Assembly: GCA_025201845.1 (NCBI GenBank)
Contig: MU603963.1
Span: 88,953 to 152,952 of the forward strand
Direction: 5' to 3'
Length of the DNA stretch: 64,000 bases
Source of the DNA: Martensiomyces pterosporus
Lineage: Eukaryota; Kickxellomycota; Kickxellomycetes; Kickxellales; Kickxellaceae
Positions within the stretch are counted from its first letter, which is position 1; every line of letters begins with the position of its first letter. The notes beneath the pieces were generated by a model. That model did not search any database, was not told the origin of the DNA, and saw nothing but the letters and a program-made list of their open reading frames with translations. The translations under genes were made by a program, and so were the position numbers. This document shows positions 1-9,026 of this stretch, piece after piece.

Positions 1-61
1 ATTCAAACCAGCTCCACATACAGCAGCAAAAGACGCTACATCTTTAGCAGAAGGCAGAGCC

Positions 62-1306
62 ATGGAGGAAATCGGAATTCGCCCTATTGAAATCGCGCCT
101 GGAATCAAGGATCTCGGTGTCTCGCTAATCAGACCAGAGCTTTTGAGCGAGCTTGACGAGACCGACCTGTATCTGCGCCAGAAGCGCCTGGAACGCCATC
201 TCGAGCTGCTCGAACTCCAGGAGGAGTACATCAAGGACGAGCAGAAGAACCTGAAGCGCGAGCTGCTGCGTGCGCAGGAGGAGGTCAAGCGCATCTGCGC
301 CGTTCCACTCGTTCTGGGCCAGTTCCTTGAGCCCATTGACCGCGATACGAGCATCGTTGGCTCGACTGCTGGCTCAAACTACCTTGTGCGCATCCTGTCG
401 ACTATCGACCGCGAGCTCTTGAAGCCCAACACATCGATTGCGCTCCACCGCCACTCCAACGCCGTCGTCGAGGTTCTTCCCCCGGAGGCTGACTCGAGCA
501 TTGCTCTTCTCGACGCTAACGAGCGCCCCGACGTCTCTTACTCGGACATTGGTGGCCTTGATATGCAGAAGCAGGAGATTCGCGAGGCTGTCGAGCTGCC
601 GCTCACTCACTTTGACTTGTATCGCCAAATTGGCATTGACCCCCCGCGCGGTGTCCTTCTCTACGGGCCTCCCGGAACCGGCAAGACTATGCTTGTAAAG
701 GCCGTCGCCCACCACACCACAGCGGCCTTTATCCGTGTCAATGGCTCGGAGTTTGTCCAAAAGTACCTGGGCGAAGGGCCTCGTATGGTGCGCGACGTCT
801 TCCGTCTTGCACGCGAAAACTCGCCTGCAATCATTTTCATTGACGAAATTGATGCCGTCGCCACCAAGCGTTTCGATGCGCAGACTGGCGCTGACCGCGA
901 GGTGCAGCGTATCCTGCTTGAGCTTCTCAACCAGATGGATGGGTTTGACCAGACCTCGAACGTCAAGGTCATCATGGCGACCAACCGCGCCGACACACTC
1001 GACCCCGCTCTGCTGCGTCCCGGCCGCCTTGACCGCAAGATCGAGTTCCCCACCCCGGACCGTCGCCAGAAGCGCTTGATCTTCCAGACCATCACCTCGA
1101 AGATGAACCTCTCCGAGGAGGTCGATCTCGAGGACTTTGTCTCACGCCCAGACAAGCTCAGTGGTGCTGAGATTGCAGCCATCTGCCAGGAGGCTGGCAT
1201 GCAGGCTGTGCGCAAGAACCGCTACGTCATTCTTCCCAGCGACATTGAAACCGGGTACAAGTCAAACGTCAGCAAGCAGAACACCGATCTGGAGTTCTAC
1301 CACTAG
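62..1306 (+). CDS. RPT3: 26S proteasome regulatory ATPase subunit 6B (Rpt3)
   Basis: A 414-residue AAA ATPase of the 19S base, which unfolds ubiquitinated substrates and opens the 20S gate. An N-terminal coiled coil (about residues 35-80) leads into an OB region. The AAA domain follows, with Walker A GPPGTGKT (202-209), Walker B IIFIDEID (257-264) and the sensor/arginine-finger stretch [17 protein letters not shown]. The protein ends in Phe-Tyr-His, which fits the HbYX motif that docks Rpt3 in the alpha-ring pocket. Length and the region around residues 80-130 match Rpt3 rather than other Rpt subunits. The ATG is the first in the frame and lies 61 bases from the window edge. It is a single exon, convergent with PRP31. 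Confidence 0.96.
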   Translation: MEEIGIRPIEIAPGIKDLGVSLIRPELLSELDETDLYLRQKRLERHLELLELQEEYIKDEQKNLKRELLRAQEEVKRICAVPLVLGQFLEPIDRDTSIVGSTAGSNYLVRILSTIDRELLKPNTSIALHRHSNAVVEVLPPEADSSIALLDANERPDVSYSDIGGLDMQKQEIREAVELPLTHFDLYRQIGIDPPRGVLLYGPPGTGKTMLVKAVAHHTTAAFIRVNGSEFVQKYLGEGPRMVRDVFRLARENSPAIIFIDEIDAVATKRFDAQTGADREVQRILLELLNQMDGFDQTSNVKVIMATNRADTLDPALLRPGRLDRKIEFPTPDRRQKRLIFQTITSKMNLSEEVDLEDFVSRPDKLSGAEIAAICQEAGMQAVRKNRYVILPSDIETGYKSNVSKQNTDLEFYH

Positions 1307-1375
1307 GCTGTGTGCTGCTGTCTTTCCTCCCACTCCTCCTGCTTTGTTTTTGTTTTCTTCCCACTCGATAATTAC

Positions 1376-1381
1376 AATAAA
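1376..1381 (+). terminator. Polyadenylation signal AATAAA for RPT3
   Basis: A canonical AATAAA lies 70 bases after the RPT3 stop, in a T-rich 3' region and before the convergent PRP31 stop at 1414. Confidence 0.6.
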
Positions 1382-1413
1382 GGCAGCGAGTGCAGAAAAT
1401 GCGACGTTCCATG

Positions 1414-2973
1414 TTATTTTGCGTCGCGCTTGCCCATGAACGGCGTGCTGGAGGCAAAGTACTTGTCGTTTGCTAGCTTGGCTCTCTTTCGCTGGTGAGC
1501 GGCAGCCTGAGGGTTCGACAGCTCAAAGCCCTGCACTGGCGTGAAAGCGAGCGACGCAATCCCAGATGCACTGCTGGGCCCAGACGGCGCCTGCATGTAC
1601 TTTTGGTACTTTTTGGCAACCTTCGCCTTCGCCTTGTTGTTCAGCTGCGTTGCGCGCACTCGGCCTACAGCCTGACCCATCATGCCCAGGCCCTCCATCT
1701 CGTCCATGACAACCACTTCTTCCTGGAACTTGCCGAACTGCAGACGGTCCCTCTGCTTGCGGAGCTCCGTCATCGTGTATGGCTCGCGTGCCTTGCGAAC
1801 CTTGCGTCCACCACGCCGGGATTTGGGTCCCTCGTCGGGGACTGGCAGCGGCTTGACTGCATTCGCCGGTGCTGCCTCCAGCAGCTTTGCGACTTGGGCG
1901 TCCAGGTCCACTCTAAACTTTCTGCCCATCGCACCGTCGGCAGACTCGTGCTGTGCATCCACTCGTGCAGCCAGCGCGCATTTAGCAGAGATCTTGCGCA
2001 TCATCTTTTGCCTAAAGTCCTCTGGCACCGAGCGCACGACATCCGAGTAGTAGACTATGCCAGCGTGTCTCTTTGTTGATATAGCCGAAAGCCCAGTAGA
2101 TGTGTGCTGCGCCTTTCCCAGCACCTGAATGTTGCACGCCGGTATCTTGCTCAGCGCTGTGAGGCCGCCAGCCTCAACAATGAGCTTTGCTGCCGACGCG
2201 GATCCAATCACGGCCGTAAGGTTGGGTGCGATGAGTGGCATCCGTGACTCGATAAAGCTCACAATTCTGGACTTTGCGCTGGCCAGCTCGAGTATGCAGT
2301 CGCATGCATCCCCCACGCGCTCCAGCTCCTCCCCAGACAGCAGGCGTCCAGCCGTTGTTGACCCTGTCACAGTGACTACCATACGTGTGGCGTTCGGCAG
2401 GATTCCTTCAAAATCCACCTTTGTGATGTCTGTTGAGTCGCCAATTGCCTTGATGGCGCGCGCATAGTCTACAGGGTTCCGCACAAGCGTTTCTAGCTCG
2501 GGGAAGCGCATCTTGTAGTGGTCAAGCGCAAAGCGATATACAACTAGGATCTCGCCTGCAATCCGCGTCGACATCTCGTTGGCGCGCACCATCAGCTGGT
2601 ACTCGGGGTCATCCTCGATCCTTCCAACAATGTGCTTCTCCGAAACAGGCACTTTTTGGGATTCCGAAAGGGCAGCAAGCAGCTGGTGCAAGCCCTCGCT
2701 GTAGCACAGCTTGGCGACGTTTCGGATGTTGGACGATTTGGATGCTAGCTTGCCAATCAGCGCGTCATGCTCCTCTCCGATTGCACCGCTGCTGCTTGCT
2801 TCGCCAAGCGCAACCATATCGGCGCTGTTTTCTGCGCTGTTGTCGTCGTCGTCATCGTCGCTCAGATCGGCTGTCAGTGTCCCTGCTCCACTCTGGGGCT
2901 CCTCAGTGTGCTCATCAGCAAAGTCTCCACCGAGCTCGTCCAGCTCGGCAAGCAAGTCGTCGTCGAAGGCCAT
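1414..2973 (-). CDS. PRP31: U4/U6 snRNP-associated splicing factor Prp31
   Basis: A 519-residue protein that bridges 15.5K (Snu13)-bound U4 snRNA and U5 in the tri-snRNP. An acidic N-terminus (Asp-run near 39-44) precedes the coiled-coil/NOSIC segment. The Nop domain (about 250-340) contains KIPACNIQVLG, GIVYYSDVV and CALAARVDAQHES, all close to the family consensus. A basic RRGGRK segment and TELRKQRDRLQFG follow. The open frame runs 30 codons further upstream, but the MAFDDDLLAELDEL start (2973) matches the family N-terminus. Single exon; its stop is 107 bases from that of RPT3. Confidence 0.94.
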   Translation of the reverse strand: MAFDDDLLAELDELGGDFADEHTEEPQSGAGTLTADLSDDDDDDNSAENSADMVALGEASSSGAIGEEHDALIGKLASKSSNIRNVAKLCYSEGLHQLLAALSESQKVPVSEKHIVGRIEDDPEYQLMVRANEMSTRIAGEILVVYRFALDHYKMRFPELETLVRNPVDYARAIKAIGDSTDITKVDFEGILPNATRMVVTVTGSTTAGRLLSGEELERVGDACDCILELASAKSRIVSFIESRMPLIAPNLTAVIGSASAAKLIVEAGGLTALSKIPACNIQVLGKAQHTSTGLSAISTKRHAGIVYYSDVVRSVPEDFRQKMMRKISAKCALAARVDAQHESADGAMGRKFRVDLDAQVAKLLEAAPANAVKPLPVPDEGPKSRRGGRKVRKAREPYTMTELRKQRDRLQFGKFQEEVVVMDEMEGLGMMGQAVGRVRATQLNNKAKAKVAKKYQKYMQAPSGPSSASGIASLAFTPVQGFELSNPQAAAHQRKRAKLANDKYFASSTPFMGKRDAK

Positions 2974-3390
2974 GGGTGTTCCGGCACACAATAGTGTGTC
3001 TACGTAAAATAGGATAATTGCAAAGGCGTGCGCTTTGAATCCGCCCACTGCCCTCAATGTCACCTTCAGCTAATAGTGGTATTGCTACTGGAGTGAAGCA
3101 TTTGGGCACACACGTGATAGGCTGTCTGCTGGCTGACAACCCAGATTCTGCTACTAGCTTGCTGGTAAACAGTGCCAGAGCACTGGCTGACGGCGTCATT
3201 CAAGATCTAGCAGCCGCAAAGCGTTGGTGCGCGTGTTGCTTATGCAAACCCTTTTTGTAGACACATTGGCGCATTGGCACATTGACACATGGAATATAGG
3301 TCGGATCTCTATCCTCCTTAAACGAAACTGATGACACAAGAACTATGCTGTGAGGGACATATCGTCAAATGCACTACCTTGGCACCGAGG
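2974..3390. other. Intergenic, PRP31 promoter and MGL-like 3' flank
   Basis: No convincing gene. Reading frames here are short and have no recognisable domain. It should hold the PRP31 promoter and the 3' end of the next minus-strand gene. Confidence 0.5.
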
Positions 3391-4299
3391 TTAGCTCTCA
3401 GCGTTTGCACGCTTCAAGATCCACTGCTGGTAGGTGTCTATGAGATCAAATCCCAGGTCATCCTGGAAGTGGATCTCGTGGAAGGGGTGGTTGCTGATTT
3501 CGTTGTACTCCTTGTCAAGACCCTCAGGCAGGTTGTCAAAGAACTGGCGCGTTCCCCTGTAGTCCGTTGCGCAATCTCCGTCGGCGTGGGCCAGGTAGAC
3601 AGGGGTGCTGAACTGCGGTGCCTTCTTGGCCACGTTCTTGCCGGTTTGCAGGATATCTGCCAAGGTGCCCAGGGTGGAGTGGCTGATGTTGTCCACTGAC
3701 GCGTTGAACTTGTCCAGCTCGGACTGGTTGTTCGTCAGTATATCGGTGGTGATCCCCGTTGATTTTTGCACGCTGGGAACGATTTTGACAACTTGGTTGA
3801 GGATGGCCACGACAAAGTTTGGCGCTCTAGTTGCCTTGCCAGGGATGATGGCTGGTGCTGATGCAATGACGCCCCTGACATGACCATCGCTGTTGCGCTC
3901 GAGGCAGTAGTTGAGGGCATTGAGGCCACCCATCGAGTGGCCGAACAGGAAATGCGGCACGCCATCAACGCTGACCTGCTTGGTCATGAATGCGATGTCG
4001 TCAGCCACGGCACTACTGCCCTCGCTGTCTCCAAGCCTGTTGTGCCTGCGGCCAGTTTTGCCAAACCCTCTCTGGTCGAACCCTAAGACCTGGATGCCGT
4101 TGCGTGCAAACGTGCGTGCTATGGATTCGTACCGGTCGACGTGCTCGCCCAGACCATGGACCAGAACAAGCGTGGCCACTGGTGGCTGCGTGGCTGCTTT
4201 GTACAGGTGCGTGTAAAACTCTCTGCCGTCATTTGTGAGCCACTCGGTGACCTCCTCAACTCCGCCCACAACGGTGGTGCTTGCGCTCTCAGTAGCCAT
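3391..4299 (-). CDS. Monoacylglycerol lipase-like alpha/beta hydrolase, copy 1
   Basis: A 302-residue serine hydrolase of the monoacylglycerol lipase (MGL/Yju3) type, expected to cleave monoacylglycerols to fatty acid and glycerol. Visible features are the oxyanion region LVHGLGEH, the nucleophile elbow GHSMGG (Ser122), the acid in HADGDCATD (about residue 242) and the base in HEIHF (His274). No signal peptide is seen. The start MATESASTTV was chosen because it aligns with the second copy at 15039. The 69 codons upstream read through a T-run and look like leader. Substrate is inferred from the family. It is divergent from the LIM-binding gene at 5207. Confidence 0.85.
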   Translation of the reverse strand: MATESASTTVVGGVEEVTEWLTNDGREFYTHLYKAATQPPVATLVLVHGLGEHVDRYESIARTFARNGIQVLGFDQRGFGKTGRRHNRLGDSEGSSAVADDIAFMTKQVSVDGVPHFLFGHSMGGLNALNYCLERNSDGHVRGVIASAPAIIPGKATRAPNFVVAILNQVVKIVPSVQKSTGITTDILTNNQSELDKFNASVDNISHSTLGTLADILQTGKNVAKKAPQFSTPVYLAHADGDCATDYRGTRQFFDNLPEGLDKEYNEISNHPFHEIHFQDDLGFDLIDTYQQWILKRANAES

Positions 4300-5206
4300 T
4301 GTTGTCACAAATAGCCAAAAAAAAAAAAACGAGAATAGGTAGAATGCGCGTAAGAGTAGACGTTTGGTGGGCCAGTCAACAGAAAAGACTGAAAGGGACG
4401 TGTGTGGGCGGCAAGCTCCCTTTTTATGTGGGCGGCGTGTGGTCCTCTGCTCTCTGCCTCGCAAATCTGCCAGATGCAGTAAAATAAGGGCCATCCACCT
4501 GCACACAATGCGTCTCGTCTAAGGTCTTGTGAACGCGCAGCTCGTGCTCCCAAAGCATCCGCTACCTCCGGTGTTGCACGTGAAGGACGTCGCCGCATGG
4601 AAGGTGGAAACAAGGGCTCCCTCGCTGTTTCTCATGCGGCGGGCTGTCCGGCTGCTCCCTGGGATTAAATCAGTGCTGGTGTCCAGTGCTGGCCTCCAAG
4701 CACTGGATCGTGGGCTGGGACAGCGCCGTGGCCCACCGGTGCCAATGCACACGGCTCCTGACAGTCTCTTACCCAGCTTTGTGCACATTGCTGTCATTGT
4801 GTGGAGTGGGGCGAGTAGCGCCCTGGTTGGACAAGCAAGACGACAGCAATCGCATCACGTGTCTGGTCATTTCTACTACACTAATGATGATGGGTGCCGT
4901 GCATCAGGCCTGCTCTTGCTGCCCTTGCTCCCCCTTCTCCCTCCTCATTTCAGCATTTGCGCCGCGCCTACACGCTCTTTTATGTCACCACACAGCACAG
5001 GTCGCATAGACACGTAGGCTTTTCATTCTACGTCTCTTGCACTTATTTCCTCGCTATCTATTTCGCTCTCAGCTACAACCAGGCCAACTGAGGAAGGGCC
5101 AAATTTGTGCAGCGTTCGTTGACCCAGCAAGCAACACCAGCGTACCCAAAGGTATACATTAGCAGCCCTTGTCGAAGCAGCAGCAGCGGCTAGAAGAACA
5201 GCAGAC
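4300..5206. other. Divergent intergenic region (MGL-like / LIM-binding gene)
   Basis: About 900 bases between two divergent starts. A poly-A/T run lies directly upstream of the MGL-like start (4319-4330). A 162-codon frame at 4529-5017 has no domain and is not called. The region is presumed to hold both promoters. Confidence 0.5.
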
Positions 5207-7738
5207 ATGAACAACGCGGCCAACATGGACGGAGCAGCACAAGCAGCAGCAGGACAGCCAGACGCGGGAGGTCATAATATTAGCGCCGTAAACCTCGGGT
5301 ATCTCGGCCACACAATGCCACCCGGCAGTTTGGCGCCAGGAGTCGGGCTAGTAGCCAGCGTATCGGGCGTAGGGATCCCCACAAACGCAGTAGCAGTAGG
5401 CGGTGTGCCTGCAGCTGTGAACCCGCTCGCTGGAGCGGTCGCTGGCCACATTATTACAAACCACGCTGGTGTGCAGGTGGCAATGCCACAACCTATCAAC
5501 CTGCAACAGACTCGTCAGCTGCAACACCAGCCGCAAGGTATGCCGGTCACCACCGGCGGCTTCCTTCAGCAGCATATGCTAATGGCGCCTGGTGCAGGAT
5601 GGCAGCTTTCTAGTATCACACCACAAGGCATGCCTGTTTCACAGCAGCAGCAGCAACAGCAGCAACAACAACAGCAGCAGCAGCAGGGCGCTAATGCACT
5701 GCTAGCACAATTGTCATCGCTCCCGCAAAACGCTGGCTCAGGAGACCAGCAAACCCCATACGCACGGATGATACACCACTTTCAGCAGCAGCAGCAGCAG
5801 CTTCAGTTACAGCGGAGTTCTCAAACAGAGCAGGCAAAAAAGCTCAGCAGCACACCAGCCAGCACACCTCAGCAGCCGATATTTCCACCGCCGCTTCCCC
5901 CCACGCCTTCGATGCAGCAACAGCAGCAAATTATGCTGCAGCAGAGGCAGCAGCAGCAACCACAGCTCTCGCACGCCGAATCCAGTATCTCAGCCACAGC
6001 CAACAGCAAGCCGTCCACAACAGCAAGCACGCCCGCGCTAGCGGCTGCTGGATTGCCTCATGGCTCACAGCAGCCAGGACAAGCGAGTTCTGCAGACACA
6101 GCTGCAGCTGCCAATGGCACAATGGTCGTTGCCTCTGGCGTAGTCCCCAGTTTCACACCGCCGACAGCAGCGGCAGGCGCGCCGGCTGCAACTGGGACAG
6201 CAGGCAACGTTAGTGGCAGCCCGGTACCAAGTACAGCGACAAAGAAACCAAAGGCGCCGCCAAAGACACCGAAGAGACCTGCCAAGGAGGCCAAGCGCAA
6301 GGGCCCCACTGCAAAGAAGGAAGCCGGTGCAGTGACTGGTGCTGGCGGAAAGCAACGCGCCAATGCGCCAAGCACAAAGAGGTCTCGCTCGGTTGCAGCG
6401 GCGCCACAGCCACCTAAAATCGACACTGACTTGCCTCTGTCTACGAATTCCCAGATGCTGCCGCCACCGCCGCCGCTGTCTGCTGGAATACTGCCGCAAG
6501 GTACAGACAGAGGACCGCAGCCACCAAAAGGGCTGCTGCGTGCGGCGACTGTTGTAGGAAACACAGCAGCGGATTTCCGTGCGCACCAGCCATACCAGCA
6601 GCAGCACCAGCAACAACAACAGCACCAGCAGCAACAGCAGCCGCCCCCACCGCCAATATCTAACTCATCGTCACTAATGTCAATACATCCAGTGTCGATG
6701 TCGAGCGCAGCAGCTATTCGGGAAATGGAGTCCTCGCAATGGAGCCAGCAGCAGGTGCTTGGGTCTGGTCTTGAGCGACTGCTTGACTTTCACAGCGTGT
6801 TTGCACAAAGCGCCACTCCGCGCGATCTGGCGTTCTGGAACTCGGTTTTTGCCGAAAACTTTGCGGAGTCTGCCAGCATCCGGCTCGACCTTGGCGCGCA
6901 AAACTACGACGTACCAGTTGCCACTGCAGGCAGGCTATACTACCGTCTGTTTACTGAGGGCAGCGTGGTCTCGATGCACATCGCTTTGGGCGAGGCTATT
7001 GTCCACAGCCTTGGGCGCTCTGGGTCAATAGTCTCGTTCCACAATGTTCTGCTAACCACAACGTATGTCAACGGCCGCCGGGTGCTCGAGGCAGGCGACT
7101 TGAGGGTGATATTTGACGCAGGCTTCCGTATTCAAGTCTGGGCGTTTACCTCGAATGACGCCAGCATCTGCCTGCCACGCAAGCGGCCAAATGGCGCGGA
7201 AGACACGCTGACCCGCACATGCGACGCGACAATTGCACGCAACCTCGACTGGCCCAGGGAGCCGCCTGCACCAAAGCGCAGAAAGTCGGCCCATGGCCGG
7301 CAGCCGCCTGACGAGTGTGTCCTGCCTTCGTGCGGTCTGCAGCACCTGGAGATAGCGAACACGATGTATTATCTGAAGGACTTGATCAAGGTGCAGTCGC
7401 AGCACACCGAGTGCAAGGACATTCTCTCGACGTGGTCGGATATTGCCAATCCAGAGCCCTTCTCGCCTCTGCCACCCCCAAAGATGCCCGGTGTGGAGCG
7501 TAAGCGAAATAGAAGAAAGTCTGTTGTTTCTGCTTCATCCACGCAAGCGCCTCCACCAGCAGCAGCAACTGGATCTGCTCTGCGCGCTTCAGACGCCCAG
7601 CAGTACAGCACAGCATCGGACCCTAAATCCTCAGCAGCCTCTTCAAAGACGAAGGTTGCCCTGATGGCGCCAGCTAACCCCCCTCCTACGCCAAAGGCGT
7701 CTCGGCACCAACAGCCGCAAAAGGCGTCTATTGCCTAG
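5207..7738 (+). CDS. Polyglutamine-rich LIM-domain-binding (LDB/SEUSS/PtaB-type) transcriptional co-regulator
   Basis: An 843-residue nuclear co-regulator candidate. The first half is low complexity, with several Gln runs (the longest, 15 Gln, encoded at 5642-5686), Pro-rich stretches and a basic KKPKAPPKTPKRPAKEAKR segment likely to act as a nuclear localisation signal. Residues about 510-660 resemble the LIM-binding domain of LDB1, plant SEUSS and fungal PtaB/Adn1/Mfg1: LERLLDFHSVF, DLAFWNSVFAENF, GRLYYRLFTEG and RIQVWAFTSND. These proteins form homodimers and bridge DNA-binding factors; fungal members control adhesion and filamentation. The C-terminal tail is Ser/Ala/Pro-rich. The partner here is unknown. 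The start is the first ATG of the frame. Confidence 0.82.
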   Translation: MNNAANMDGAAQAAAGQPDAGGHNISAVNLGYLGHTMPPGSLAPGVGLVASVSGVGIPTNAVAVGGVPAAVNPLAGAVAGHIITNHAGVQVAMPQPINLQQTRQLQHQPQGMPVTTGGFLQQHMLMAPGAGWQLSSITPQGMPVSQQQQQQQQQQQQQQQGANALLAQLSSLPQNAGSGDQQTPYARMIHHFQQQQQQLQLQRSSQTEQAKKLSSTPASTPQQPIFPPPLPPTPSMQQQQQIMLQQRQQQQPQLSHAESSISATANSKPSTTASTPALAAAGLPHGSQQPGQASSADTAAAANGTMVVASGVVPSFTPPTAAAGAPAATGTAGNVSGSPVPSTATKKPKAPPKTPKRPAKEAKRKGPTAKKEAGAVTGAGGKQRANAPSTKRSRSVAAAPQPPKIDTDLPLSTNSQMLPPPPPLSAGILPQGTDRGPQPPKGLLRAATVVGNTAADFRAHQPYQQQHQQQQQHQQQQQPPPPPISNSSSLMSIHPVSMSSAAAIREMESSQWSQQQVLGSGLERLLDFHSVFAQSATPRDLAFWNSVFAENFAESASIRLDLGAQNYDVPVATAGRLYYRLFTEGSVVSMHIALGEAIVHSLGRSGSIVSFHNVLLTTTYVNGRRVLEAGDLRVIFDAGFRIQVWAFTSNDASICLPRKRPNGAEDTLTRTCDATIARNLDWPREPPAPKRRKSAHGRQPPDECVLPSCGLQHLEIANTMYYLKDLIKVQSQHTECKDILSTWSDIANPEPFSPLPPPKMPGVERKRNRRKSVVSASSTQAPPPAAATGSALRASDAQQYSTASDPKSSAASSKTKVALMAPANPPPTPKASRHQQPQKASIA
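5642..5686 (+). repeat. CAG/CAA tract encoding 15 glutamines
   Basis: A mixed CAG/CAA triplet run inside the LIM-binding gene. The CAA interruptions make it less prone to slippage than a pure CAG run. Further short Gln runs lie near 5782-5802, 5914-5961 and 6595-6642. Confidence 0.9.
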
Positions 7739-7826
7739 TTTTATGCATTTGAACGCAGACTGAATCAAATAAGCCACTTTGTTCTGAACTGCTACACAGC
7801 CGAGAAAAGCAGAGCGGATGTGCCAG

Positions 7827-8621
7827 CTAGTGGCGGCTTTGGAATACGAAATCAACGACAATTTGCCAGAACTCTTCGCTGTCAAGCTCGCCAAAGTGCG
7901 TCCCAATGTTCCTGACAACCACCGTCACGTCGCTGTACTTGCTCTCCACGAGTTGGCTCGCGAATGCCATCGAATGGCCAGAGCCCATTAGCTCGTCAGC
8001 CGTGCTGTTGAGAACCAGGAACCTTACATGCTCCGCACCCTCAAACTTGGTTTGTGCAACAAACTGCGGGCTGGCGGCATCATACTGGGCCTTGTCGAAT
8101 GCCATATCAACAAAGTCGCTATAGGTGGGGTAGGTCTTCACGAGCCCCGCAAGATCGTAGATACCGCCAACGCCCAGGACCCCCTTGATGTTCCTTGTTA
8201 GCGCAAAGTCTGGGTGGTGCTGGAGCACCAGGAGCGTTGCCAGGTGTGCGCCTGCTGAGTGGCCGACCAGGTACACGTTGTCCTTGTCGACAAGGTCGCT
8301 GCCCGGGTAGTCACTGGCGACAATCAGGTGTTTGACTGCAGCCAGCGTGTCGCAGATGTGCATTGGGTGGCGAGTGGAGGCATCGCTGCGCACGGTGAGG
8401 CGGTAGTTGATTATGGCCACAGCGAGCCTGTTCTGTGACTGACGGACCAAACCCTCGCCGAGATTGTGCAGCTCGCTCTTGTCGCCGGTTCTCCAGGCTC
8501 CCCCGTGGATGTAGATGGCCAAGGGAGCCTTGCCCGAGTCGACGTCAGGGAGGTAGATGTCGAACGTGTGCTTTGCGTCGTCGTCATTCTGGACGTAGGG
8601 GATATCTCTGTGGATCTGCAT
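7827..8621 (-). CDS. Kynurenine formamidase-like alpha/beta hydrolase
   Basis: A 264-residue cytosolic alpha/beta hydrolase. The HGGAW motif (39-43) is the oxyanion signature of kynurenine formamidase (Bna7-type), which hydrolyses N-formylkynurenine in tryptophan-to-NAD metabolism. The nucleophile sits in GHSAGAH (Ser122). The acid is probably the Asp in NSTADELMGSG and the base the His in GTHFGELDS. Length fits fungal Bna7. Other small HGG-family esterases share these motifs, so the substrate is inferred. Convergent with the LIM-binding gene (88 bases apart). Confidence 0.75.
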   Translation of the reverse strand: MQIHRDIPYVQNDDDAKHTFDIYLPDVDSGKAPLAIYIHGGAWRTGDKSELHNLGEGLVRQSQNRLAVAIINYRLTVRSDASTRHPMHICDTLAAVKHLIVASDYPGSDLVDKDNVYLVGHSAGAHLATLLVLQHHPDFALTRNIKGVLGVGGIYDLAGLVKTYPTYSDFVDMAFDKAQYDAASPQFVAQTKFEGAEHVRFLVLNSTADELMGSGHSMAFASQLVESKYSDVTVVVRNIGTHFGELDSEEFWQIVVDFVFQSRH

Positions 8622-9026
8622 TTGGCCGTGTAAAGATGCGACGCTTCTGCGAGTGAGTGGGGGCTAAGTGGCGTGTGAAAGAGCGCTGGTTTAAAGCGGC
8701 CCATGCCTTGGCGCTGCACGCTGCCGGGCTATCTGCGATGTGCGATCGCGTCTCCCACTAATGGGACTGATCAATGCATGGATAAAACAGCACTGTGGCT
8801 GCAAAAAAAAAAACCAGGCAGCAGGTAAATATCGCACCCATCTCGATCGAACGCCGTGCCGTGTCAGCTTGATGGTAGCAGCAGCGGCAGCCTTAATCGA
8901 CGTGACATTCAACGCCCTCTTCCTCTGCGACCCATGGCTCCACACTTGCTGGCATGCGCAACGCATGCCTGTTGATGACATAGCTGCGCTTGGCTGCCTC
9001 ACTCGACTGCTGGTGTTTCACATGCT
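8622..9026. other. Divergent intergenic region
   Basis: Holds the promoters of the formamidase-like gene and the next plus-strand gene. A short upstream frame starting at 9022 (ATG, stop within 14 codons) overlaps the start chosen at 9027 in another frame. Nothing else is recognised. Confidence 0.4.

Noticed and set aside
4529..5017. 162-codon frame between the MGL-like and LIM-binding genes
   Set aside because: No domain or signal and mixed composition; the position fits a divergent promoter.
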